Part shown: positions 1 to 5,881 of the stretch, piece after piece
Numbering within the stretch: position 1 is the stretch's first letter
Layout: each line of letters starts with the position of its first letter
NCBI GenBank assembly: GCA_900551605.1
Contig: URWS01000041.1
Location: forward strand, 1-8,788
Reading direction: 5' to 3'
DNA from: an uncultured Collinsella sp.
GTDB lineage: Bacteria; Actinomycetota; Coriobacteriia; Coriobacteriales; Coriobacteriaceae
Length of the DNA: 8,788 nucleotides
Made by a program: the position numbers and the translations under genes
The notes under the pieces: generated by a model
Told to the model about the DNA's origin: nothing
The model's database searches: none
The model's input: the letters and a program-made list of their open reading frames with translations, nothing else

Positions 1-45
1 ACACTTATGCGATCGTCGGCAGCGTCAGATGTGTATAAGAGACAG
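1..45 (+). other. Illumina Nextera adapter with i5 index (artefact)
   Basis: These bases are synthetic. Bases 1-4 (ACAC) match the end of the P5 primer. Bases 5-12 (TTATGCGA) match the Nextera XT i5 index I know as S522. Bases 13-26 (TCGTCGGCAGCGTC) are the read-1 adapter, and 27-45 (AGATGTGTATAAGAGACAG) are the 19-bp Tn5 mosaic end. The parts are in exact library order, so genomic sequence begins at base 46. This marks the left edge as an untrimmed contig end and the sample as a tagmentation library. It should be masked before annotation or submission. Confidence 0.98.
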
Positions 46-126
46 GGGCAATATATCCTTTCACGCGCGGCGGGCGAGTGCTGCGCGGAAGCTATCGAAT
101 ACGTCCTTGGGACTGTCCTATTGTAA
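46..126 (+). CDS. Possible C-terminal tail of an unknown CDS, cut by the contig end
   Basis: Directly after the adapter, one frame is open for 26 codons and ends in TAA at 124-126. It would end in residues such as EAIEYVLGTVLL. About 15 of 25 codons after the first end in G or C, which fits the genome only loosely. It would converge on the acyltransferase gene that ends at 215. The stretch is too short to assign a family, and a chance open frame of this length is quite possible. I recognise no domain. The remaining bases, 127-214, hold no convincing gene. Confidence 0.22.
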   Translation, partial: GQYILSRAAGECCAEAIEYVLGTVLL

Positions 127-154
127 AGGCTCGGCGCACCTTGGCGGCAAGCTT

Positions 155-176
155 TGAATAAAACGCAGGAACCTGC
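155..176 (-). terminator. Weak terminator-like hairpin after the acyltransferase gene
   Basis: Read on the minus strand, about 40 bases past the acyltransferase stop, GCAGG (176-172) and CCTGC (169-165) are separated by two bases and followed by GTTTTATTC. A two-base loop is not feasible, so the usable stem is four base pairs with a four-base loop. The placement and the following T-rich run fit an intrinsic terminator, but the stem is very short. This is suggestive only. Confidence 0.25.
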
Positions 177-214
177 CACGGCTGTAGCGGCTTTAGCGTC
201 TGACGGCAGCGTGT

Positions 215-1345
215 CTATTGTCGCTTGAGCTTGCGAGCGATAAGGCTTCTAGCTGCGTCGATGATGAGGAGCACTAAGGCAAAGACGATGCTAATGACGG
301 TACCCGTGACGATGCATATAGCTGCCGGGCTGTTTTGGCTGACCAGTATGTTTGCGAGCAACGTATTGAAGACGGGACGCCACAGGCTACTGGTGAGCGA
401 CTGCATCACATAGAAACCAAGCGTGGCGGTCGATAAGGTGACGATGACACCTGCAGTCCGCGGATTGCCTGAGGCACTGCGTCGGGTTGCCGCAAAGAGC
501 AAGGAGACGGCAGCGAGGGCAAACGAGATCAGCGAGGTCGATTTGTAGGAGAGGACTGCCATCGCCGTGAGGTTGCCTGTGAAGGAGAGTGCTCCTTCCA
601 GGATGGCGGCGAGCGCCAAAACCGTTACGAGCGAGCGCATGCCAAAGGTGCCCGCCCTGGCCGAATCCATGGCGTCGGTTACGTCGCGGAGCAGCCCGCC
701 GTTCAAAAACGCGATTACGTACGTGGCAGCGCTCATAAACTTTTGGAGCCAAGAAAACTCGCCGCCGTTTGCCGCGCTCATGGCGGCCAAATACCCGTTA
801 ACAACAAATGCGAGGACGCCAACGGCGATGACCGTCGTCGTGTAGGTTTTCTGGGGGAGTCGACTCTTAGCCAGTCCAACCCATGGCGCCATGAAGACCG
901 TCGCGGCATAGACCCAGATAAACTCAAGGCCTAGCGTGTACCAGTAGTGCGTGTTGAGGGTAACATCGGGAATGGGGGAGACGACCGTGGACCATGCGAG
1001 CGCCACGAGGCAATAAAACGTAGTGGGCATAACGACCTTGCCAAGGCGCTGCGTCGTCCGTTGCATTTGCGACTTCCACGTTGCTCCACCGTCCCAAGCA
1101 CGCGCGGCAGAAGCGATGAGAAAATAGCCCGAGATCATAAAGAAGACCTCGTTGGCCCAGCAGCCCAGCAAGTTAATAAAACCGAGTACGCCGGAATAGG
1201 GGAACATCGCAAGTGGGGCATATTCCACGGCGCCGACGCAGACGGCTTAGAAGGTCCACTGAAAGGTGTGGAACACCGCGATGCCGGCGACCGCGACCAA
1301 ACGCAAGGCTTCGATGGGTATGTTGCGTGCGGCTTTGGGCTGCAT
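215..1345 (-). pseudogene. Acyltransferase-3 (OafA-like) membrane protein, interrupted by in-frame TAA
   Basis: Read from ATG at 1345 the frame covers 376 residues plus stop, a normal length for acyltransferase family 3 (PF01757), multi-pass enzymes that O-acylate surface sugars, typically with acetyl groups. The start is set by AGAAAGGA at 1357-1350, four bases before the ATG. Codon 33 (1249-1247) is TAA; the frame is open on both sides and resumes in register. Residue R15, ten residues, then H26 form the family's R-x10-H motif in the first membrane segment, and FFMISGYFL at about 68-76 is the second conserved family motif. Roughly nine or ten hydrophobic segments follow, ending in a basic tail. 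Restart at GTG 1228 or ATG 1207 has no visible Shine-Dalgarno and would lose the R-x10-H segment. One base change from CAA, GAA or AAA would explain the stop. It is divergent from the glycosyltransferase operon, consistent with a glycan O-acetylation role. An assembly error cannot be excluded. Confidence 0.85.
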
Positions 1346-1364
1346 GACGTCCTTTCTTATCGGC

Positions 1365-1393
1365 TTGCCTCTGCGAGCTCCATAGATTATATA
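1365..1393 (+). promoter_or_regulatory. Candidate promoter of the glycosyltransferase operon
   Basis: TTGCCT at 1365-1370 and TATATA at 1388-1393 are separated by 17 bases, each matching four of six consensus positions. The AT-rich patch stands out in a GC-rich background. It would start transcription near 1400, leaving a leader of roughly 55-60 bases before gt1. It is the only promoter-like element I see that could drive the whole array. No operator or riboswitch structure is evident. Confidence 0.45.
1386..1391 (-). promoter_or_regulatory. -10 element facing the acyltransferase gene
   Basis: On the minus strand, 1391-1386 reads TATAAT, a perfect match to the sigma-70-type -10 consensus, 40 bases before the acyltransferase ATG. 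I see no good -35 hexamer at the expected spacing; that stretch is GC-rich (GCCAGC). It overlaps the -10 of the opposite promoter, so the two could interfere with each other. Prediction from sequence only. Confidence 0.4.
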
Positions 1394-1446
1394 AACGCCC
1401 GCTGGCGCGCTGGCCCTTTGATACCATGAAACGACAGGTATTTCCT

Positions 1447-1452
1447 AAGGAG
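1447..1452 (+). promoter_or_regulatory. Shine-Dalgarno site that fixes the TTG start of gt1
   Basis: AAGGAG lies five bases before TTG at 1458. The only nearby ATG upstream (1426) is in another frame, so this site selects TTG as the initiator. The paralogue gt3 has the same arrangement. Confidence 0.8.
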
Positions 1453-1457
1453 CACAT

Positions 1458-2561
1458 TTGTCTACTAACGCCTCTGGCAGCCCTGTCCTGTCGCTGCTTA
1501 TTCCCATCTACAACGTTGAGCGCTACCTGCGCGAGTGTCTCGATTCCGCCGTGGCGCAGACACTCAAGGATATTGAGATCATCTGCATTAACGACGGGTC
1601 GACCGACAACTCGCCGGCGATTATCCGCGAGTATATGGAGCGCGATAGGCGCGTCAAGATGATCGACAAGGCCAACAGCGGCTACGGCGACTCGATGAAC
1701 CACGGTCTGGAGATGGCGCGTGGCAAGTATGTGGGCATCTTGGAGTCCGATGACTTTATGGCGTCCGACGCACTCGAAAAGCTTGTCTCGGCCGCCGATA
1801 GCAATAATGCCGACTTCGCGAAGGCGAACTTTGATTTCTACTGGTCTAAGCCCGAGGAGCGCCGCTCGCTGCACGAGATGTTTAAAGCCAAGGACTGTGG
1901 CAAGCCAGTGCACCCGAGCGATACGACGCAGTTCTTTAAGCAAAAGCCGTCGATTTGGTCGGCCGTGTACCGTCGCGATTTTCTTGAGCGCAACGGCATT
2001 AAGTTCCTGCCGACTCCGGGGGCATCCTTTCAGGACACGTCATTCGCCTTTAAGGTGATCGCGTGCGCCGATAAGGCTGTTTACCTTCATGATGCCGTGT
2101 TGTCTTATCGCCAGGACAACGAGAATTCCTCGGTCAATTCTTCGGCTAAGGTCTTTTGCGTCAATACCGAGTATGCCGAGATTGAGCGTTGGATTCGAGA
2201 GGATTATGCCCGTGACCACGCAGGTGATGACGTCGTGCGCATGCTCAAGTTCAACCAGCTCATTAAGTACGATTCGTACATGTGGAACTACGTGCGCCTG
2301 GCGCCTAAGTTCTATAAGGAGTTCCTGGTGCAGATGGCCAAGGAATTTCAGGCGGCCTTGGACGCGGGGGACTTTTCGCTTGACGACCTCAAGCCGTGGA
2401 AGCGCGCAAATCTCGCTGCCATCCTCAAAGATCCTGAGGGCTGGGTTGACGAGCATCCGAGTTTTGCGACGGATGGTGCCTTGGGGCGTGCTAAGTATTA
2501 CGCCTCGGTTGGAGGCCCAGGCGTGGTCGCTGCCTTCCTCATCGAATCGCTGAGGGGGTAG
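1458..2561 (+). CDS. Family-2 glycosyltransferase (gt1, A-type)
   Basis: A 367-residue soluble GT-A enzyme (GT2, PF00535) expected to transfer a sugar from a nucleotide donor to a lipid-linked or surface-glycan acceptor at the cytoplasmic membrane. Residues 10-100 form the nucleotide-sugar domain: IPIYN at 15-19, NDGSTD at 45-50, SGYGDSMN at 74-81 in place of the commoner GxSxARN, and the metal-binding ESDD at 96-99. The C-terminal half has TPGASFQD, with QD at 192-193 where many relatives have GED, and a YRQDNE motif at 217-222. There is no signal peptide or membrane segment. The start is TTG with a strong Shine-Dalgarno. It is first in the array, 6 bases before gt2. The first 100 residues are almost identical to gt3, while the second half differs more. 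The sugar specificity cannot be read from sequence. Confidence 0.93.
   Translation: MSTNASGSPVLSLLIPIYNVERYLRECLDSAVAQTLKDIEIICINDGSTDNSPAIIREYMERDRRVKMIDKANSGYGDSMNHGLEMARGKYVGILESDDFMASDALEKLVSAADSNNADFAKANFDFYWSKPEERRSLHEMFKAKDCGKPVHPSDTTQFFKQKPSIWSAVYRRDFLERNGIKFLPTPGASFQDTSFAFKVIACADKAVYLHDAVLSYRQDNENSSVNSSAKVFCVNTEYAEIERWIREDYARDHAGDDVVRMLKFNQLIKYDSYMWNYVRLAPKFYKEFLVQMAKEFQAALDAGDFSLDDLKPWKRANLAAILKDPEGWVDEHPSFATDGALGRAKYYASVGGPGVVAAFLIESLRG
1515..1760 (+). repeat. Diverged direct repeat, copy 1 (donor domain of gt1)
   Basis: This 246-base segment matches 3734-3979 without gaps. By eye I count about 34 base differences (roughly 86% identity) and 77 of 82 identical codon products. Most changes are synonymous. 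It is the coding trace of the gt1/gt3 duplication, not a mobile element. Confidence 0.85.
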
Positions 2562-2567
2562 GTCGGC

Positions 2568-3608
2568 ATGGGAGAGACCTCGTGTCCTAAAGCTACCATT
2601 GTCGTCCCCGTTTACAACTCTGCGCACTCCATTCAGCGATGTCTCGATTCGCTGTTGGCCCAGTCCGAGCGCTCGATTCAGGTTGTCTGCGTCAACGACG
2701 GTTCGACTGATGATTCGTTGAACGTGTTGCGCCAGATCGCGCAGGCCGACGATCACGTACTGGTGATTGACCAGGAAAACGCGGGCGTCTCGTGTGCTCG
2801 AAATGCTGGTATCGATGCCGCCGAGGGCGAGACCGTCTTTTTTGTGGACGCCGACGATTACATCGATGCCCAGACGGTCGAGCGCGTGCTGCATGCCATG
2901 GAGTCTGCAGATGCCGAGGCTGCCGTTTTTGGCGGTGTCTGTGAACCCGTCGATGCTGCCCCCAAACGCGTCCAGCAACTCATGAGCCCCAAAGCCGGTA
3001 CCTTCGGCGCCCGTGATCCCCAACTGCTGTTCCATTCGAATGCGCAGCCCTATGCCTGCCGTGCGGCTTTTTCGCGCGAGCTGCTCAATCGCGAAGGCAT
3101 TCGCTTCGCCCCCGGTTTGGCTTTGGGCGAGGACGTCGTCTTCCAATTTGCGGCTTATGCGCTTGCCCGCAAGACCGTCGTCATGCCGGACAAGTTCTAC
3201 CACTACGTGATGGAGAGTGAATCGGCGACGCACGAGTTCAACAGTGCCGATGCTCGCGCCAAAAAGCTTGACGCCCACATGAGGATGCTCGAGGAGGTCT
3301 TGGAGGACTGGGCGGCCTACGGTCTTTTGGACCTGTGCCCCGGCGAGCTGATAACTTGGTTTTTAGACCTAATTGTGTTCGACCTGGCGCGCTTGGATGC
3401 CGATGGTTTCCATCGCGTGGCGGCTCGCGTCAACATGGATCTCACGACGTTTTTGGGAACGGCGTGGGCGGATATGCCTGCTAAGGGCGCCGTTCGGCGT
3501 GTTGCCCACAAGCTCGTTGCGGCGACCTCGGGCGTTTCGATGGCAGACGCCACGCTGTTCTATCTTTCGACTCGCGGTCTCAAAGCCTGTCTGGAGCGCT
3601 TTATCTAA
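2568..3608 (+). CDS. Family-2 glycosyltransferase (gt2, B-type)
   Basis: A 346-residue GT2-family GT-A enzyme with a canonical donor domain: VVPVYN at 12-17, NDGSTD at 43-48, NAGVSCARNAGI at 71-82, and VDADD at 93-97 as the metal-binding DxD. GED at 187-189 lies where this family places its catalytic base. The remainder is a helical, acidic C-terminal region with no membrane segment. ATG at 2568 follows the gt1 stop by 6 bases; the purine-rich GAGGGGGTAGG overlapping the end of gt1 can serve as Shine-Dalgarno, so translation is probably coupled. It aligns over its whole length with gt4 (shared LLF, GED, a KxYxY-like segment and a FLxDLxxxD stretch), but identity is far lower than between gt1 and gt3. 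Donor and acceptor are unknown. Confidence 0.93.
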   Translation: MGETSCPKATIVVPVYNSAHSIQRCLDSLLAQSERSIQVVCVNDGSTDDSLNVLRQIAQADDHVLVIDQENAGVSCARNAGIDAAEGETVFFVDADDYIDAQTVERVLHAMESADAEAAVFGGVCEPVDAAPKRVQQLMSPKAGTFGARDPQLLFHSNAQPYACRAAFSRELLNREGIRFAPGLALGEDVVFQFAAYALARKTVVMPDKFYHYVMESESATHEFNSADARAKKLDAHMRMLEEVLEDWAAYGLLDLCPGELITWFLDLIVFDLARLDADGFHRVAARVNMDLTTFLGTAWADMPAKGAVRRVAHKLVAATSGVSMADATLFYLSTRGLKACLERFI

Positions 3609-3651
3609 TTCCAAGCGCTGCCGCTCGCCGCAACCCGGCTGCTAAAATAAC

Positions 3652-3674
3652 CCTGTTACACGCTATTCAACAGG
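3652..3674 (+). promoter_or_regulatory. Inverted repeat covering part of the gt3 Shine-Dalgarno
   Basis: CCTGTT (3652-3657) and AACAGG (3669-3674) can pair as a six-base stem with an 11-base loop. The right arm contains the first three bases of the gt3 Shine-Dalgarno AGGAGG (3672-3677), so folding would partly hide it. This lies in the only sizeable gap inside the array (74 bases, 3609-3682). TAAAAT at 3643-3648 resembles a -10 box, but no -35 is visible. It may be chance; no covariation evidence is available here. Confidence 0.3.
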
Positions 3675-3677
3675 AGG
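3672..3677 (+). promoter_or_regulatory. Shine-Dalgarno site that fixes the TTG start of gt3
   Basis: AGGAGG lies five bases before TTG at 3683. No in-frame ATG or GTG start lies close upstream, and the TTG position makes the protein begin at the same point of the fold as gt1. Confidence 0.8.
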
Positions 3678-3682
3678 TTCTC

Positions 3683-4801
3683 TTGCAGAACTCTGATACC
3701 CCTAAAGTTTCGCTGCTTGTCCCCATTTGCAATGTCGAGCGCTATCTGCGCGAGTGCCTCGATTCCGCCGTGGCGCAGACGCTCAAGGACATCGAGATCA
3801 TCTGTATCAATGACGGTTCCACCGATAGCTCGCCGGATATCATCCGCGAGTACATGGAGCGCGACCCCCGTGTAAAGATGATCGACAAAGCCAACAGCGG
3901 CTACGGCGACTCGATGAACCGCGGCCTGGAGATGGCGCGCGGTGAGTACGTGGGCATTCTTGAGTCCGACGACTTTATGTTTGAGGATTCGCTCCAAAAG
4001 CTGGTCGCCAAGGCCGATGCTGAGCATGCCGATGTGGTAAAGGGCGACTTTTATCTGTATTGGTCCACGCCCAGCGAGCGCCGTGAGCTGTTTGGGATCA
4101 TCGGCGAGTATATGACGGGCGCCGCGTATCGCCCCGTCGATCGCCCGGGCATCTTCTACCGCAAACCTTCCATTTGGTCGGCCATCTATCGGCGCGAGTT
4201 CCTCAACGACAATCAGATTCGGTTCCTTCCCACGCCGGGTGCCTCGTATCAGGACGCAGGCTTTAACTTTAAGGTTTGGGCTTGCGCCGAGCGTGCCGCG
4301 TTTATTACGGACCCCATTTTGTGCTATCGCCAGGATAACGAGAAGAGCTCCGTTAATTCGCCCAACAAGGTGTTTTGCGTGTGCGACGAATATGCCGAGA
4401 TGCAACGTTTTTTGGACGAACGTCCCGAGCTCAAGGCTCAGCTCCAGGGCATTTTAATGCGCATGAAGGTCGATACGTACCGTTGGAATGATGAGCGTCT
4501 GGTCGATGAGTTGCGTGAGCAGTTTTGGAAGAAAGCCTCGTCCGAGCTCAAGGCCGATTGGGATGCCGGTCGCTTTGACCTGTCGCTGTTCGACCCGCGT
4601 GGCGAGACCGACTTGCGCCTGATGGTCAAGTCGCCCCGCGCCTATATCGATTCGCGCTTTGACTTTAAGAAGCCGGGCAAGCTCAATACGTTTAAGCATT
4701 ACTTTAAGATTGGCGGCCTGCCGCTGGTCTGGCGCGTGCTGACGTATCAGCGCACCTACGGCGACAACCCGCACCCTGATGACATTCCAGCCGCACAGTA
4801 G
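3683..4801 (+). CDS. Family-2 glycosyltransferase (gt3, A'-type paralogue of gt1)
   Basis: A 372-residue soluble GT2/GT-A enzyme and close paralogue of gt1. Motifs: VPICN at 13-17 (cysteine 16 replaces the usual tyrosine), NDGSTD at 43-48, SGYGDSMN at 72-79, ESDD at 94-97, TPGASYQD with QD at 190-191, and YRQDNE at 215-220. Residues 18-99 differ from gt1 at only five positions, whereas the second half is visibly more diverged, so the two probably share a donor sugar but use different acceptors or linkages (inference). The C-terminus carries an extra hydrophilic tail absent from gt1. The start is TTG, as in gt1. It is separated from gt2 by 74 bases with a possible hairpin, and from gt4 by 12 bases. 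No membrane segment is seen. Substrate unknown. Confidence 0.93.
   Translation: MQNSDTPKVSLLVPICNVERYLRECLDSAVAQTLKDIEIICINDGSTDSSPDIIREYMERDPRVKMIDKANSGYGDSMNRGLEMARGEYVGILESDDFMFEDSLQKLVAKADAEHADVVKGDFYLYWSTPSERRELFGIIGEYMTGAAYRPVDRPGIFYRKPSIWSAIYRREFLNDNQIRFLPTPGASYQDAGFNFKVWACAERAAFITDPILCYRQDNEKSSVNSPNKVFCVCDEYAEMQRFLDERPELKAQLQGILMRMKVDTYRWNDERLVDELREQFWKKASSELKADWDAGRFDLSLFDPRGETDLRLMVKSPRAYIDSRFDFKKPGKLNTFKHYFKIGGLPLVWRVLTYQRTYGDNPHPDDIPAAQ
3734..3979 (+). repeat. Diverged direct repeat, copy 2 (donor domain of gt3)
   Basis: This is the partner of 1515-1760 at an offset of 2219 bases, gap-free at about 86% identity by eye. The segment could recombine with its partner, deleting or duplicating the unit between them. 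Confidence 0.85.
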
Positions 4802-4804
4802 GAG
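4800..4804 (+). promoter_or_regulatory. Shine-Dalgarno site deciding the gt4 start
   Basis: AGGAG overlaps the TAG stop of gt3 (4799-4801). It stands three bases before GTG 4808 and nine before in-frame ATG 4814. The spacing favours ATG 4814. The two choices differ by only two residues. Confidence 0.6.
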
Positions 4805-4813
4805 CGAGTGACT

Positions 4814-5881
4814 ATGGCTACCCCCAAGATTTCCGTTGTCGTTCCCATCTATAAAGTGGAGGAGTGCCTGGCCTGGTGCCTGGACTCCCTGCTTGCGCAG
4901 GATATGCCCGATTGGGAGGGCGTGCTGGTCAACGATGGCTCGCCGGACGGTTCGCGCGATATTGCGGCTGCTTATTGCGAAAAGGACGCGCGCTTTACGC
5001 TGGTCGATAAGCCCAACGGGGGCCTGTCGAGTGCACGTAATGCAGGCATCGCTGCGTCTGCGGCGCCCATCGTTGCGTTTTTGGATTCCGATGACCGCTT
5101 CACGTCCGATGCATGCCACGTGATCGTCGATGCCTTTGAGCGCGAGCGCTGTGATGTTTTGACCTTTGGCGCGAACCCGTATCCGCTGGAGGCGGGGTAT
5201 CCGTGGCTTAACTATGTGCTGAGCCCGCGCGATGTGTCGTTTGAAGGCTATAGCTCCGACCTGCTGTTTAAGGAAGCATCTCGCCCCTTTGCATGGCGCA
5301 CCGCCTGCGGGCGTGAGTTTTTGCTGGGCAACGGGATCGTGTTCGACGAAACCGTTAAGTATGGCGAGGACCAGGTCTTCGATTTTGCCGTGTACGGTCG
5401 TTCGCACAAGACCGCGCTTATCTCGAACAAGCTGTATGACTACCGCGTGGCGCGCAAAGGCTCGCTCATGGATACCATGCGCTATGACGACGAGACGCGC
5501 CTGCTGGAGCACGTGAAGATTTATTCCGCGGTGCTGGCTGATTGGCAGCGCGACGGTCTCGATGCCCAGCATGCCGATGATCTGGCGTACTTCCTCTGCG
5601 ATCTGGTGCTGTACGATGCGCTCAGGTTACTGGGTTCGGACTGCGGCAAGGTGTTTGCTGCCGTTTCCGCGGCGCTTGCCGGTTCTGCCGTGGGCAGCGA
5701 TGCTGCGCTCGCGCAATGTGCTCCTTCTGTTGCTGCTATGGTGCATGTAGCGCTTACCAGCAAGGCCCCCAATGCTCGTGAGTGCAAAAAGCTCATGTTC
5801 GATTACGACGTCTTGAGGTTTGGGCGCCTGGGTGCCTGCAAACGCATGGCAGCGAACGCCCTGGGAAAGCGAGAAGTGTAG
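4814..5881 (+). CDS. Family-2 glycosyltransferase (gt4, B'-type)
   Basis: A 355-residue GT2/GT-A enzyme from ATG 4814 (357 if GTG 4808 is used). Motifs: VVPIYK at 9-14, NDGSPDGS at 40-47, NGGLSSARNAGI at 68-79, LDSDD at 90-94 as the DxD metal site, and GED at 184-186 as the likely catalytic-base motif. The C-terminal third is alanine-rich and helical, without an obvious membrane anchor. It aligns end to end with gt2 and fills the same place after an A-type enzyme, which supports duplication of an A-B pair. The Shine-Dalgarno overlaps the gt3 stop, and its own stop (5879-5881) directly abuts the gt5 ATG, so the three genes are probably translated together. The sugar transferred cannot be deduced. 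Confidence 0.93.
   Translation: MATPKISVVVPIYKVEECLAWCLDSLLAQDMPDWEGVLVNDGSPDGSRDIAAAYCEKDARFTLVDKPNGGLSSARNAGIAASAAPIVAFLDSDDRFTSDACHVIVDAFERERCDVLTFGANPYPLEAGYPWLNYVLSPRDVSFEGYSSDLLFKEASRPFAWRTACGREFLLGNGIVFDETVKYGEDQVFDFAVYGRSHKTALISNKLYDYRVARKGSLMDTMRYDDETRLLEHVKIYSAVLADWQRDGLDAQHADDLAYFLCDLVLYDALRLLGSDCGKVFAAVSAALAGSAVGSDAALAQCAPSVAAMVHVALTSKAPNARECKKLMFDYDVLRFGRLGACKRMAANALGKREV

Noticed and set aside
27..45. A Tn5/IS50-like transposon end (19-bp mosaic end)
   Set aside because: It is directly preceded by the Nextera read-1 adapter, an i5 index and P5 bases, has no transposase or second end nearby, and sits at the contig edge. It is library sequence.
1228..1228. GTG at 1228 as the true start of an intact shorter acyltransferase
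   Set aside because: It has no Shine-Dalgarno, and the in-frame upstream 39 codons contain the conserved first membrane segment and catalytic motif behind a strong Shine-Dalgarno, so the gene is better read as interrupted.
1400..1416. GCTGGC repeated twice near the divergent promoters as an operator
   Set aside because: Two six-base direct repeats in GC-rich DNA are expected by chance, there is no dyad symmetry, and no regulator is encoded in the window.
947..1429. A 160-residue plus-strand frame over the acyltransferase 5' end
   Set aside because: It is antisense to a recognisable membrane protein with R-x10-H and FFMISG motifs, runs through the divergent promoter region, and has an unstructured charged composition.
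1426..1662. ATG at 1426 as the first gene of the operon
   Set aside because: It is in a different frame from gt1, gives an Arg/Ser-rich product with no motif, and has no Shine-Dalgarno of its own; the AAGGAG at 1447 serves the TTG at 1458.
2040..3278. A 412-residue open frame on the minus strand, and similar long antisense frames at 4454-5572, 5627-6685 and 6818-7558
   Set aside because: They lie wholly over well-supported glycosyltransferase genes, give low-complexity Arg/His/Leu-rich products with no recognisable motif, and are the expected antisense by-product of GC-rich codon use.
1515..3979. The gt1/gt3 direct repeat as ends of a composite mobile element
   Set aside because: The repeats are internal coding segments of homologous genes with mostly synonymous differences, and no transposase, terminal inverted repeats or target duplication is visible.
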